Source of the DNA: Sycon ciliatum
Lineage: Eukaryota; Porifera; Calcarea; Leucosolenida; Sycettidae
Direction: 5' to 3'
DNA length: 64,000 nucleotides
Assembly (NCBI RefSeq): GCF_964019385.1
Contig: NC_088654.1
Location: forward strand, 21,336,905-21,400,904
Part shown: in pieces, positions 53,093 to 62,998 of the stretch
Layout: each line of letters starts with the position of its first letter
Position numbering within the stretch: position 1 is the first letter of the stretch
Program-made: the position numbers and the translations under genes
The notes under the pieces: generated by a model
What the model was told of the DNA's origin: nothing
What the model saw: the letters and a program-made list of their open reading frames with translations, nothing else
The model's database searches: none

Positions 53093-54175
53093 GGCCCATC
53101 AAAAGCAGGACATCCTGTCTCAACTCACTTTGGACGTTTTTAAAATTTGTAACTTGACATTGACATTCCATCAAAGAATGTATCTTTTTACTCCCAAGCC
53201 GATCCGATCGAACATCACGTGAATTTTCTGCATCAACAGATCCACAACTACAAGCTGGTGGTAGACTAGTCGACTACAATATTTTATAGATATAAAAGGA
53301 GCTGCGAGCAACAACCATACCAGAGACCCCATGGGCCCAATATGGAAGTACGGTATGAACTGGGTGTGTACGGTTCACAAGTGTGGGCTGTATTGGATGC
53401 TTCTCGACACTAATGGCTCCAAACCAGGGAGTATTATAATACTCCCTGATCCAAACACAGAACATAGTGGGACTTAGCAAAGACCACACCAAGTGTCGCT
53501 ACTGCCAGTGTACTGGGGCCGGGGAGGGGGTATACCGGTAGGGGCCGAGGCTCGAGGACTTTCCATTACGTGATTTTCTTTTGGCGCCTTCCAGGCTGTA
53601 GACTATGAGATAGATATGAGCTGCGAGCAAAAACCATACCAGAGACGCCAATATGGAATTCAAAATTTAAATAATAAGGCCACACAGAATTAATTCGTTG
53701 TTTCGGGTCATACGTAGCCCTTTCCCAGAGGAGAAATGAATACCCACTCTTCCATTTATGGGCCCACGATAGGCAAAACAGGAAGTAAAGTTCAAAAACC
53801 CCACTTTTACAGCATTGTGTAGACTCTACACCGGGTACAAGCTTCACCAACTTGCAGCCCCTCCCCCAAAAAGCGGCGTGCCAAGGGCCGGCCCAAGGCC
53901 CGCCCATCGAGCACTCGGAAACTGTGATCGCATGCATGAGCAAACAGATTTTTTTACATTGAAAGCCTCTTGTACGGGCAACAGAAATAAAGACAATCAA
54001 TACTGAGGATTATATTATTATATATATTTGGAGGATTTCCCAAAGACGTAGTCTAAATTGAAGGGAGTTCCATTTCAATGGGAGGCTGTAGGGTTGAGAT
54101 AGCAGACAGTGAGTGGAGGGCTAATGATTGGTAATGAAAAGCCTAGCTAGAGAGATACAATTATGCTGAATGTTC
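53093..54175. other. Unclassified sequence with a direct repeat
   Basis: GAGCTGCGAGCAACAACCAT (53300) recurs as GAGCTGCGAGCAAAAACCAT (53619), both followed by ACCAGAGAC..CC..CAATATGG. No gene is recognised. Confidence 0.4.
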
Positions 54176-54474
54176 CAGATTAGCAAGACGAAATTCGCGT
54201 TCGCGTTCGCAAACATTTTTCAGTTCGCGAACTGGATTGCGAACTTTCGCATTTTTCGTTCGGAAAAGTAGTCGGTACACGAATCGCGGATTTGTGTCAG
54301 GACAGTCATAAATTTACTACGCTGTACTGTCTGTACACAATGGACGACGTGTCAAAGTCATGCATGTGCGAATTCCGTTTGCTAATCCTTCTCATAACGC
54401 GAATTCCGTCACTGAGTTCGACTTTCCTTGGAGAGCGAACGCGAACGCGAATTTCGTCTTGCTAATCCTCCGTA
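54176..54474 (+). mobile_element. MITE, second copy of the GGATTAGCAAGACG family
   Basis: Ends AGATTAGCAAGACGAAATTC and GAATTTCGTCTTGCTAATCC; reverse orientation relative to 22606-22906. Confidence 0.85.
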
Positions 54475-54479
54475 ATGAT

Positions 54480-55052
54480 TAGATCGAGCGCACGCAGTGA
54501 TGATCATGTATTTTACATTTGTTCCATTCAGACAGTACTCGAGTATGGGAGCAACTCATTTGCTCACTGCTTGTCAGTAACTCTGCATGACCGTCTAGTC
54601 CGTCTTAGTAATAGAGCTCTACGCATTGTGTTCAGTATGCCTCGTTTTTCTGACGTATCCCTTATTAATGCACGCCATCACATTCTCCCTTTGTCTGTGC
54701 GCTATCAGTTCAAACTCTATATCTTAGTGTTTCGTGTCCTGAATCAGTTAACTACTACTCTCCTTACTGATTGCTTTTGCCTTCGTTCTACTTCTACTCG
54801 TACCAATTCCTGCACTCGCTCCCAGGTATCTTCGTCTGTGACTCTACCCAAGGCTAAAACTCGTTTCGGTCTCTTTTCAGTTTCTTTCATCGGTTCCGAC
54901 CGTTGGAATGCCCTCCCCGCTGCAGTCCGCTTATGCTCTTCCCTGCATCTATTCCGTAATTCAGTACTTTCATTTCTAGGGTACCCTGTAAGAAGGCCTT
55001 AGGCCTGTGGGGATTGCCCTATCAAAAATTTGATAATAATAATAATAATAAT
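54480..55052 (+). pseudogene. LINE ORF2 C-terminal fragment with (TAA)n tail
   Basis: About 170 codons to TAG at 55000-55002: IQTVLEYGSNSFAHCL, RLVRLSNRALRIVF, then SDRWNALPAAVR near the end, the usual order for the C-terminus of CR1/Rex-type ORF2. The 3' end reads GGGGATTGCCCTATCAAAAA followed by (TAA)7-like repeats. 5'-truncated, so inactive. Confidence 0.8.
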
Positions 55053-55059
55053 GTACAAT

Positions 55060-55370
55060 CTCATTAATGCTTGACAGATAAAAATCACGGCAAGCCTCAA
55101 GCTGAGCTTCTTGCTTGAGCAACAACAAGCGCTGTCGAGTCTGAAGCCATAGCTGGTAAGAATGCCTTGCGTGCACCACGCAGGCACATCAGCGCTGAAC
55201 GGACCAGTGCAAAGCCAATCTGGCAGCGGAAGGAAGCTAGGGTGATGCTGTATGGCTCCCCAGTCTTGGCAGCGAGGAGAGAGGCGATACGTTTGTAGAG
55301 CGAAGCGCCATGCTTTCCCATGCCTCCAGTGGTAGAGAAGATGGTGGGGACTAGGCCTTGACGGATTATG
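55060..55370 (-). pseudogene. 3' end of a restriction-like-endonuclease LINE
   Basis: Minus-strand residues from about 55366 (LVPTIFSTTGGMGKHGASLY) to the stop at 55097 match in order the C-terminus of the 268-codon frame at 61138-61944 (PIVLSSAGALAKEATRF; LVR..LM..RG.R.AF). A short 3' UTR ends at a (TAA)n tract (55023-55052), shared with the converging LINE fragment on the other strand. Confidence 0.7.
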
Positions 55371-55535
55371 CTAATATTTTCGTGAAATTATGTTTTTTGC
55401 ATTACTGAAAAAAATTGCAGAATTATGCTATTTTTATGCTAAAAGTTATACATTTCATGCAATGTAAAAACGGTGGAGACGATGTGCAATAAAACGATGA
55501 AAATATGAAGAAATGGTGTAGGGAAAAAATATATG

Positions 55536-55573
55536 GATTCAAACAAGTTTTCGTACAACACTCATCAGGAATC
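55536..55573 (-). ncRNA. Hammerhead-like motif, left arm
   Basis: Mirror image of 55827-55864. Confidence 0.6.
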
Positions 55574-55826
55574 GTCGTTGTACTACAGGACACTGAACCA
55601 AAAATTGAACTATTATAGAAAATCTAAGTTACAGAAATAACACTAAGAGCAACAACAGTGAAATTTACAAGTGTGAATTTTAACAATCAAAGCGAGAAGT
55701 GAACTCGCTTTGATTGTTAAAATTCACACTTGTAAATTTCACTGTTGTTGCTCTTAGTGTTATTTCTGTAACTTAGATTTTCTATAATAGTTCAATTTTT
55801 GGTTCAGTGTCCTGTAGTACAACGAC

Positions 55827-55864
55827 GATTCCTGATGAGTGTTGTACGAAAACTTGTTTGAATC
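55827..55864 (+). ncRNA. Hammerhead-like motif, right arm
   Basis: Stem I GATTC (55827-55831) with GAATC (55860-55864); CTGATGA; stem II GTG/TAC with a 3-base loop; GAAA at 55848-55851; AA/TT stem III with CTTG loop; TTT site. Complete core, but a short stem II and a poor cleavage triplet. Confidence 0.6.
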
Positions 55865-56089
55865 CATATATTTTTTCCCTACACCATTTCTTCATATTTT
55901 CATAGTTATACATTTTATAATAATATTTGACGAGGAGACAATAATTTTACTATGGCAATAAGTAGGACGAGCTGAAGTGACATTTGTATTACTTTATTAA
56001 CAATGTAAGCGATGGAAACGATGCAAAAAAAACAATGTAAAGGGTAAGGAAGATACATGTATGAAGAAAAAAGCGATGGAAAGAAATAT

Positions 56090-56127
56090 GATTCAAACAA
56101 GTTTTCGTACAACACTCTTCAGGAATC
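56090..56127 (-). ncRNA. Hammerhead-like motif, third copy
   Basis: Same as 55827-55864 but with CTGAAGA; the changed base is position 7, the only free position in CUGANGA. Stem I GATTC/GAATC is kept. Confidence 0.6.
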
Positions 56128-56340
56128 ACCGTTGAACTAAAGAACAAAAATTAAATGAGAACAAAGGAAATGATATAGCAATCAAGGTAGGCTAGCAAGA
56201 TACAATGACAGCACTGGAATATCGAGGTGTGATTTCTCACAAATGCGTGCAGAAAACAAGGGTATACAAGTAAGAACTACGCGTGACAAGTGTGTATCAA
56301 CAACAGAAGAAATGTGAGAACGAATGATAATAATAACAAT

Positions 56341-57198
56341 ACGGAGCATCAGCAAATCGAATTTTCGATTTGATTATTCGAATGGCAAAAAGAAAATCAG
56401 AGAGAAAATTCGAATGAAAAAGAGGTTCAGCATGTAGCGCAGTCCAGTATTTTCGAATCGAGTTTTTTTTAGCTTGAGCAGTTGAGGACTGGGATTTTGA
56501 GATGTGCAATGAACGGAGTTGCTGTTGTTTCTCATTGCCTTTGGGGATGACGCGAAGCGGCGGATGCTTCATCCGATTCAGGCTATTGGCGATAGGATCT
56601 CTCTTGGAGACCCCTTGAAAAGGCGGATCTCGGCCGAGCTCCTCCGCTATCCCTTGCATATCAGGAGACCCGCGGACGAATAGGTGAGGGTGGGCCCTAC
56701 ACTGCCTCAGCAGAATGAGATCCATGGTAAGGTCGACCCTCAAATATTTGGCACACTTTGAGTTGCCCTCTCCCTGCGGGGAACTCACCATAGACGCAGA
56801 TGCCGAGACAACGCCAGCAGGGCTACTGCAGTACTGGGAGCAGGAGGCATACCGGGGCTGGTAGTTGGTGACAAAGCCATGATTCCAGGATACTTGAAAT
56901 GAAACAAAATGCACACTTGATAAAACTTTTCACAGTTCGAGAGAGAGGAAAGCGTCAAGATTGACAAGAAGTCCGGACTAGTACTTCTTTAGTAAGAACT
57001 AGTAGCTACATGCGCAAGAATGAGTACTCGTAGTGCGCCGTGTACTAGAGCACGCGCGGAGCATTCGAAAAGTATTCGAAAAGTATTTTCTGTTTGCGGG
57101 CATTTTTCAGTCGAACAAAGCCCTAGTTTCGACTGATTGAGTGCTTTTCGTGACGATTCTCGAATTTCATTCGAATATTCGATTTGCTGATGCTCCGT
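56341..57198. mobile_element. hAT-like element, ACGGAGCATCAGCAAATCGAA ends
   Basis: Left ACGGAGCATCAGCAAATCGA, right end TCGATTTGCTGATGCTCCGT. ATAACAA lies directly outside on both sides (shared T/A at the ends makes it 7-8 bp). The terminus is related to the 22606/54176 MITEs. The minus-strand frame across it (56297-56914) crosses the element edge and is not a credible gene. Confidence 0.75.
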
Positions 57199-57240
57199 AA
57201 TAACAAACAAGAAGGTGACAAACCACATTTAGGCACAAGT

Positions 57241-57312
57241 GGCAACAACGTTGCCACACTACACAAACGATGTTTGTGTAGATGTTTGTGTAGTGTGGTA
57301 ACGTTGTTGCCA
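57241..57312. repeat. Hairpin of 28-bp arms
   Basis: GGCAACAACGTTGCCACACT pairs with its near-complement ending GTTGTTGCC; each arm continues with ACACAAAC. Confidence 0.9.
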
Positions 57313-57320
57313 CACTACAC

Positions 57321-58183
57321 AATCGCTGTTGCCGATCTCCAGAATACCGTCCGAGACCTCACAACAACTATCCACCAGATGGTAAGCAAACTTTCTCAAA
57401 ATCATGAGCCACCATTGTTCACAGAGCCGCAATCAGCCAGTTCCTACATAAGTCTGACCAAAGGAAGCAAATCTAGTACATGTACATCTGGTACCACAAA
57501 GGTTAGTACTGGTACTGGAGCCATAAATAGCACGCTGGGAACACCCATATTGGGGCCACATCACTCGTACGCAGATGCTGCACAAAAACACTCGTACTCC
57601 ACAAATGCAACCACCAAATCGACGTACACACAGAGCCTAAAGGCAGCACCTGCTTCATATCCGGATCTAAACTCCTGGACCCTGATTGGAAGCAAGCGAC
57701 AGGCACGGCAAAGCACTGCTAACGAAGCCAACCCATCCAGGGTGAGAGGTGCTGAAAAAATTAAACGCGCCGTGGTTTTGTTGGCGACACCACGAGGAGA
57801 TCCGTGATAATGGGTTTTGGCCAGACGGCATCTACATCCGGGATTGGTGGTTTCCCGAGTCAGGTTAAATATTTCCAACTATGCCCACATCACCACACGG
57901 TTTTACTCTTAACCCAAATGCAGCCCCGTTCTCTCCCGGCCGACAATCGCAAGTGACCGCACTGAACCCTCTTGCTCCACCATTCCAACCGTCCCCTTTG
58001 ACTTTCAACTTTGCACCTTGTATTCCTGATATAAATTCTCCGTCGAGTATCAGGATCTGCACAGTTAAGGGGAAACTGAACGCCAAAAATAAGCATAGCT
58101 TATCCGAAGGGGAATTGGGCACTGATTCCGATGAGCTATGTCTCGAACCGATCAGAGAAGAGGAACCGTGTCAAATTTCATAA
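57321..58183 (+). other. Unrecognised low-complexity coding-like region
   Basis: Two frames in different phases (to 57807, and 57881-58183) are Ser/Thr/Pro-rich, with a predicted helix VADLQNTVRDLTTTIHQMV and HSYADAAQKH. This composition is seen in some LINE ORF1 proteins with a frameshift, but no zinc knuckle or RRM is visible. The frame before 57321 includes a hairpin. Confidence 0.3.
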
Positions 58184-58945
58184 AAAACACCTTCCATATT
58201 TGGAAATTGGCCTTGATGACGTGCGTACTGCTTAGCTGTTACCATGCTGTGCATGCTCAGCAGTGTAATTGAATGGAAGAAAACAATTACTTTGGTGTTT
58301 TGCAGCTCTATTTCGTTCCCTGACGGTAACCAAATCTAGATGTAGGAATTTGTTGAGCAGGAGAGTGACACATGTCTTCCCGAAGGCTGTCCAGGCTGCA
58401 GTGGTGATGAAGAAGACACGATCATCACCCCGAGATCGATTGTAGCGAATTGGAAAACTCATGGTGAACTTGCTTCCACCCCAAGGCAATGTCGAGGTAT
58501 GAAGGGTGCTTGTACTGCCTTCCAAAGTGAAGAGGAGATGAACATGGCTGTGCATAGCTGTTGTTCTATGCCAACTTACCTACTCTTGCTGGTACCGTAG
58601 TGCTATATTGCGAATTTCGTGGACGAACAACTCTCTAGTCACTAGTGGCTAGTGAGCAACACTAACAGGGGAGATTTTTCAATTTGATAAAAATTGTTTT
58701 TGTTTGAGAACTGACAGTGGTAGTCATTAGACTCAGTAGGTGTCTCTCTGCTGCTTCTTTCCCTTCATCGGTAGGGTTTTGCTTGAAGTAAAAATAAATA
58801 GAAAATGTGGAACAAAAATCTGATCATGTAGTTCGAATTTCAACTTCAAAGTATGTGTACAGTACATCAAATCACAAAAAGTTCAAGGTGGTGCTGTGCA
58901 TTGAAAAAGACTGGGAGCTGGCAGCAATGGAAAGGGTAGAAATAA
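58184..58945. other. Unclassified sequence with a 107-codon minus frame
   Basis: The minus frame at 58232-58555 has protein-like content (SKFTMSFPIRYNRSRGDDRV) but no family I can name. Confidence 0.25.
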
Positions 58946-58968
58946 TAATAATAATAATAATTTGAAAC

Positions 58969-59520
58969 TCGGGTATTGAGCCAATAATAAAAGTAGAAAG
59001 GAAAAGGACATATGGAAACGAGTTAAGAGTAACTCTCCACCACTGTAACTAGATACTATATACAGTCAGAAAGTGCAACAACTAGGCACAAAACTGACAG
59101 AGTACTGAGACATTCGACGTCCTGACACCTAGCTTCAACACATTCCCGTAGCGCTAACCGACAGCCTTCCAACTTGGAAGGTTCAAGGTTATGGAAAGAC
59201 CAAAGAGGGGAAGGCAAGCGCAACGAAAATGAGCGCAAGCTACAGTCCCAACGGAACAAAGGCTGTCGATTGTCACTAGACGATGACTAGACCAGTAGGC
59301 GATTTGACAAAGCGGTCTTACTACAATTCGAGGCAGCAAAGCAGCACACCACCCAACTTGGGTGGGTCAAAAATATCAAAGATAGGCCGTCGAATGTCTC
59401 AGTACTCTGTCAGTTTTGTGCCTAGATGTTGCACTTTCTGACTGTATATAGTATCTAGTTACTGTGGTGGAGAGTTACTCTTAACTCGTTTCCATATGTC
59501 CTTTTCCTTTCTACTTTTAA
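58969..59520. mobile_element. 592-type fold-back, short form
   Basis: Left arm 58969-59135, right arm 59388-59520; outer end TTTGAAACTCGGGTATTGAG at the left. It lacks the part of the unit that contains the hammerhead. (TAA)n lies on both sides. Confidence 0.85.
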
Positions 59521-59531
59521 TAATAATAATC

Positions 59532-59921
59532 AACGCAATAAATAGAGTAAGCTGCGCACTCAGTACAAACACCATAAGCAAAACTTGTTTTCATGTAAAT
59601 AAAGAAGCTTGTTCCTAAACGTTTTCGTTTGTGGTTGCATGGTTACTTTGTAGTGGTGAATTTATCGCATCTGTTGTCACCTGATATCGTTGATTGGTGT
59701 AATGTTTCTTTCAGCTCTCATTTTCTCGCGCTAGTTAGGGTCTAAATTATTACTTGCATTGTGCGTATATATATTGAGTTAAGAGCTATTTTTGATTTGC
59801 CAGTAATCCTCTGATGAGATGGCGACGAAAACGTTTAGGAACAAGCTTCTTTATTTACATGAAAACAAGTTTTGCTTATGGTGTTTGTACTGAGTGCGCA
59901 GCTTACTCTATTTATTGCGTT
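59532..59921. mobile_element. Fold-back with 97-bp perfect arms
   Basis: Arms 59532-59628 and 59825-59921 are exact complements. The right arm starts inside a hammerhead-like motif (59807-59840); the left arm stops at the corresponding point. The flanks are (TAA)n at the left and ATTACATT at the right. Confidence 0.92.
59807..59840 (+). ncRNA. Hammerhead-like motif
   Basis: Stem I TCCT/AGGA; CTGATGA (59811-59817); weak stem II in GATGGCGAC; GAAA (59827-59830); AACGTT palindromic stem III; T at the cut position. Complete core, but stem II is nearly lost. Confidence 0.45.
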
Positions 59922-59948
59922 CATTACATTTTTATCTCCACGGAAGCT

Positions 59949-60042
59949 TAATAATAATAATAATAATAATAATGACAGTCAATTTTTCCTTCAGACTTTT
60001 CCCGTTTGTCTCTTTCCCTCAAATTAGTCAATAATAATAATA
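59949..60042. repeat. (TAA)n tracts
   Basis: (AAT)8-like run at 59949-59974 and another at 60031-60042. Similar tracts: 55023-55052, 58946-58968, 59519-59530, 60759-60771, 61945-61960, 61986-62001, 62831-62850. Confidence 0.9.
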
Positions 60043-60762
60043 ATGTAGAAGAGAAAAGGACATATGGATACGAGTTAAGAGTAACTCTCCATCACTGTAA
60101 CATAATACTATATACAGTCAGAAAGTGCAATAACTAGGCACAAAACTGACAGAGTACTGAAACATTCGACGTCCTGACACCTAGCTTCAACACATCTCCG
60201 TAGCGCTAACCGACAGCCTTCCAACTTGGAAGGTTCAAGGTTATGGAAAGACCAAAGAGGGGAAGGCAAGCGCAACGAAAAAGAGCAAAAGCTACAGTCC
60301 CAACGGAACAAAGAATGTTGATTGTTACTGGACGATGACGAGACCAGTACGATATTTGACAAAGCGGTCTAACTACAATTCGAAGCAGCAAAGCAGCACA
60401 CCACCCAACTTGGGAGGGTCATAAAATATCAAAGATAAGTAAAGAAAGGGAAGCTTTGCGAAAACGAATTGTACAAGCCGTTTTGCTCGTTTTCGTTGCG
60501 CTTGCCTTCCCCTCTTTGGTCTTTCCATAACTTTGAACCTTCCAAGTTGGAAGGCTGTCGGTTAGCGCTACGGATATGTGTTGAAGCTAGGTGTCAGGAC
60601 GTCGAATGTTTCAGTACTCTGTCAGTTTTGTGCCTAGTTATTGCACTTCCTGACTGTATATAGTATCATGTTACAGTGATGGAGAGTTACTCTTAACTCG
60701 TATCCATATGTCCTTTTCCCTTCTACATTTATTTATGGCTCAACATCCGAGTTTCAAATAAT
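60043..60762. mobile_element. 592-type fold-back, long form
   Basis: Left arm 60043-60290 and right arm 60481-60762, with a 190-bp centre. The right end is GGCTCAACATCCGAGTTTCA then (TAA)n: the fixed terminus seen also at 58969, 36170 and 51576. No hammerhead region. Confidence 0.88.
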
Positions 60763-61944
60763 AATAATAATTTTTTTTTATTGGAAAGAAGGTTCTTGTC
60801 CGGGCCAATAACACCAAAAAAGCAGATAGATGTGAGCTCAAAAATGGAACGAAAAATAGCAAATAGAATCAAAACTCACGATGGAATCAAACTCACGATG
60901 GAATCAAACTCATGATGGAAACCACAACCCAATGAGTTGGAAAACCAAACACAGAATTAGATATTGGGAATAGAGTCAGACACAACAACAACCGAAATCA
61001 GTACACCAAAAATCCGTCCTACAAAAAACAAAGGAACAAGAAAAACAAGAAAGACGAAGTACAAAGAATCCCCAAAAAAGAGGGGAGAACGGGATGAAAG
61101 AGGACCGGAGAGCGGCAAACCCCAGGAGGACTTAGCGTCACGTAGTGGCGGGAATGCGGCCCTCCACAGAAACAGCATCCACATCCGCCGCCAGACCAGG
61201 TGCACGGAATGCACGGCGACTCCCACGAACCATCAGGACGGAGTCGCGGACAAGGCTGAAAGCCAGGTCCGTCCGCAGCTTTCCCATCACGAGGGGATAA
61301 GGCTGCGAGAGCTTGGTGGAGAGCTTCGTTCCGAGCAGCTTCAGGAACCGGGTGGCCTCCTTCGCCAGGGCACCAGCAGAAGACAGGACGATCGGGGTGA
61401 ACGACGCGTGCTCAACTTCCCGGATCCGGGCACCGTATGCCGACTGCTTCTGACGCTCGTGCCATCGGAACACATCAGCCAGCGGGCGAGATCGGTACGA
61501 CTGTGCGTTGGGATAGAACACCCTTACATCAAAAAATGCATCAGTCTGTACCGACCAAAACCCCCTGGCCTTGATGTCCGGTCTGGCGTCGTCCGCAGTG
61601 AGCAGGGCAGGACCATGGTCAAACGTGCGGACCGTCGGTAGAGGTTGCAGTGGTGGCTCCAGCTGCACATCCTCAGACACTTGAGAGAGAAGTTGGCCCA
61701 GGTAGTTGGGGACATGGTTGTGCCGGTGGATGGGATAGCCGCCCAACTTGCAGATCATTGCGCGGTCAATGGTGAACGGCCGGCCGCATGGACACTGGGT
61801 AGGTGAATCGTGGATGGTGAGGCCATACCAAATGCATAGGGCATCAACGAAGGGCCACCGGTCGAGGGAGTATCCATGCTCGCGAACAGGAAGACAGGTC
61901 AGCCACGCACCTGTTCCCTTGGCCTGGAGGTGCTCCAGAAGCAT
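60763..61944 (-). mobile_element. 3' fragment of a restriction-like-endonuclease LINE
   Basis: Frame 61944-61138 plus a 370-bp 3' UTR ending CCAATAAAAAAAATTATTAT at 60762-60790. It lies between (TAA)n tracts on both sides. Elements of the R4/Dong type with this endonuclease are known to insert in TAA repeats, which fits the placement. Confidence 0.7.
61138..61944 (-). CDS. Restriction-like endonuclease domain of an R2/R4-type LINE (fragment)
   Basis: 268 codons, no stop. It shows the ordered signature of the C-terminal RLE: a Cys pair CPCG (51-54), C65, RHN (74-76), RPD (121-123) and FFDVRVF (137-143), the PD-(D/E)XK-like core. The usual His of the CCHC finger is Arg at residue 61 (DRAMIC where relatives have D-H-A-x-x-C), so zinc binding is probably impaired. 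The reverse transcriptase upstream is missing; the frame starts beside a (TAA)n tract, so the ATG is incidental. The protein would cut the target DNA during target-primed insertion. A homologous C-terminal piece lies at 55097-55370. Confidence 0.7.
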   Translation of the reverse strand: MLLEHLQAKGTGAWLTCLPVREHGYSLDRWPFVDALCIWYGLTIHDSPTQCPCGRPFTIDRAMICKLGGYPIHRHNHVPNYLGQLLSQVSEDVQLEPPLQPLPTVRTFDHGPALLTADDARPDIKARGFWSVQTDAFFDVRVFYPNAQSYRSRPLADVFRWHERQKQSAYGARIREVEHASFTPIVLSSAGALAKEATRFLKLLGTKLSTKLSQPYPLVMGKLRTDLAFSLVRDSVLMVRGSRRAFRAPGLAADVDAVSVEGRIPATT

Positions 61945-62062
61945 TGGTAATAATAATAAGAATAATAAGAAGTGAATAAAGGAGATAATAATAATAATAA
62001 TGCAATGAATATAACTAAATGCGCACTCATATCACAACCATGGGGACGAATCATGTACATGT

Positions 62063-62100
62063 ATTCCAGAACGTTTTCTTGTCACAATTATCAATGGAAT
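62063..62100 (-). ncRNA. Hammerhead-like motif, left arm
   Basis: Mirror of 62697-62734. Confidence 0.5.
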
Positions 62101-62310
62101 TCGTGACTAAAGAGAATGATGAAACTACAATAGGATTTATACACTTGGAGTGGAACAGCGAGGATACAAGCATAGTAAGAAAAATAGCACAAACCTAGGA
62201 ACAATGTGCACAGGTAATAAACTATAGGTGAGGTGAGAAATGATAGGAAATTCAGCAAGTGCAGTGTGACAATGGACATGCATGTGCAAGTGTGTGTGAG
62301 TGCGAATTTA

Positions 62311-62634
62311 CTGGAATAGCGTAAGTGCGGTGACATTTTCTTTTTGTTTACAAAGATTTGGATCACGAATGCGAATGTAGACTGCTTCTAGAACTTTCAA
62401 CTGCTTGAAACTACTTGCAGAACGAACAACACTGAACCAAGAATCATCATAACTTTCACGACACACGGGGTTAGACAACAAATGCAATTTAATTGCCGAT
62501 GTATTCTTCTTCTTCTCACCGCCTCTGCCTTCACTTGGTTTCTGACCACCACCGTCCTTCACACCATCTGCACCATCATCGTCATCATCGTCATCGTCCT
62601 CCTCATCATCGCTGCCACCTTCACCTGTCGTCAG
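62311..62634 (-). pseudogene. PLE GIY-YIG C-terminal fragment
   Basis: An acidic stretch (DDEEDDDDDDDD) leads into SFKQLKVLEAVYIRIRDPNLCKQKENVTALTLF, the pattern that closes many PLE GIY-YIG domains (LE-A-x-x-I, P-x-L-x-x-Q). The open frame runs outward into the right arm, where it is no longer native. Only the last 40-50 residues are recognisable. Confidence 0.6.
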
Positions 62635-62696
62635 CTCGCTGTTCCACTCCAAGTGTATAAATCCTATTGTAGTTTCATCATTCTCTTTAGTCACGA

Positions 62697-62734
62697 ATTC
62701 CATTGATAATTGTGACAAGAAAACGTTCTGGAAT
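62697..62734 (+). ncRNA. Hammerhead-like motif with U3-A8 core
   Basis: Stem I ATTCCA (62697-62702) and TGGAAT (62729-62734), perfect; core TTGATAA in place of CTGATGA; stem II TTG/CAA; GAAA (62719-62722); AACGTT stem III; C at the cut position. The two core changes are at positions 3 and 8, which pair with each other in the known fold. Confidence 0.5.
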
Positions 62735-62798
62735 ACATGTACATGATTCGTCCCCATGGTTGTGATATGAGTGCGCATTTAGTTATATTCATTGCATT

Positions 62799-62850
62799 AT
62801 TAAGATTATTGTCTCCACGTCGCCTTTTTAAATAATAATAATAATAATAA
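62799..62850. repeat. (TAA)n tract
   Basis: (AAT)7-like run directly before the first tRNA-like unit. Confidence 0.85.
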
Positions 62851-62927
62851 TTTGGAAAGGATTGGGAGAACTTCAAATTCAAAGGATCAGTCGGGGAAGT
62901 GAACTGCCTGAAAAGAGAAAAAACGCC

Positions 62928-62998
62928 AGACTCACCAGGACTCGAACCTGGGACCCTGCTTGTCATGAGCAATGCTCTAACCACTGAGCTATGGGACC
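62928..62998 (-). ncRNA. tRNA-like sequence, unit 1
   Basis: Minus strand: GGTCCCA acceptor, A box TAGCTCAGTGG, anticodon stem TTGCT/AGCAG with loop CATGACA, B box GGTTCGAGTCC, then TTTTTT. The loop lacks U33 and the acceptor has mismatches, so it is a Pol III promoter module and not a working tRNA. Confidence 0.8.

Larger units (their letters stand above)
55497..55903. mobile_element. Perfect 200-bp-arm palindrome with paired hammerhead-like motifs
   Basis: Arms 55497-55696 and 55704-55903 are exact complements around a 7-base loop (AAGTGAA). Each arm contains the hammerhead-like motif. A diverged third copy of part of the arm lies at 56040-56130. No gene. Confidence 0.95.
61999..62798. mobile_element. 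PLE-derived fold-back with 164-bp perfect arms
   Basis: Arms 61999-62162 and 62635-62798 are exact complements, each with a hammerhead-like motif. The 470-bp centre carries the C-terminal end of a PLE protein on the minus strand. (TAA)n flanks on the left; ATTAAGATTATT on the right. Same layout as the PLE fragment at 36254-37492. Confidence 0.88.

Noticed and set aside
56297-56914. 205-codon minus-strand frame
   Set aside because: It crosses the edge of a transposon with inverted ends and shows no domain; likely chance.
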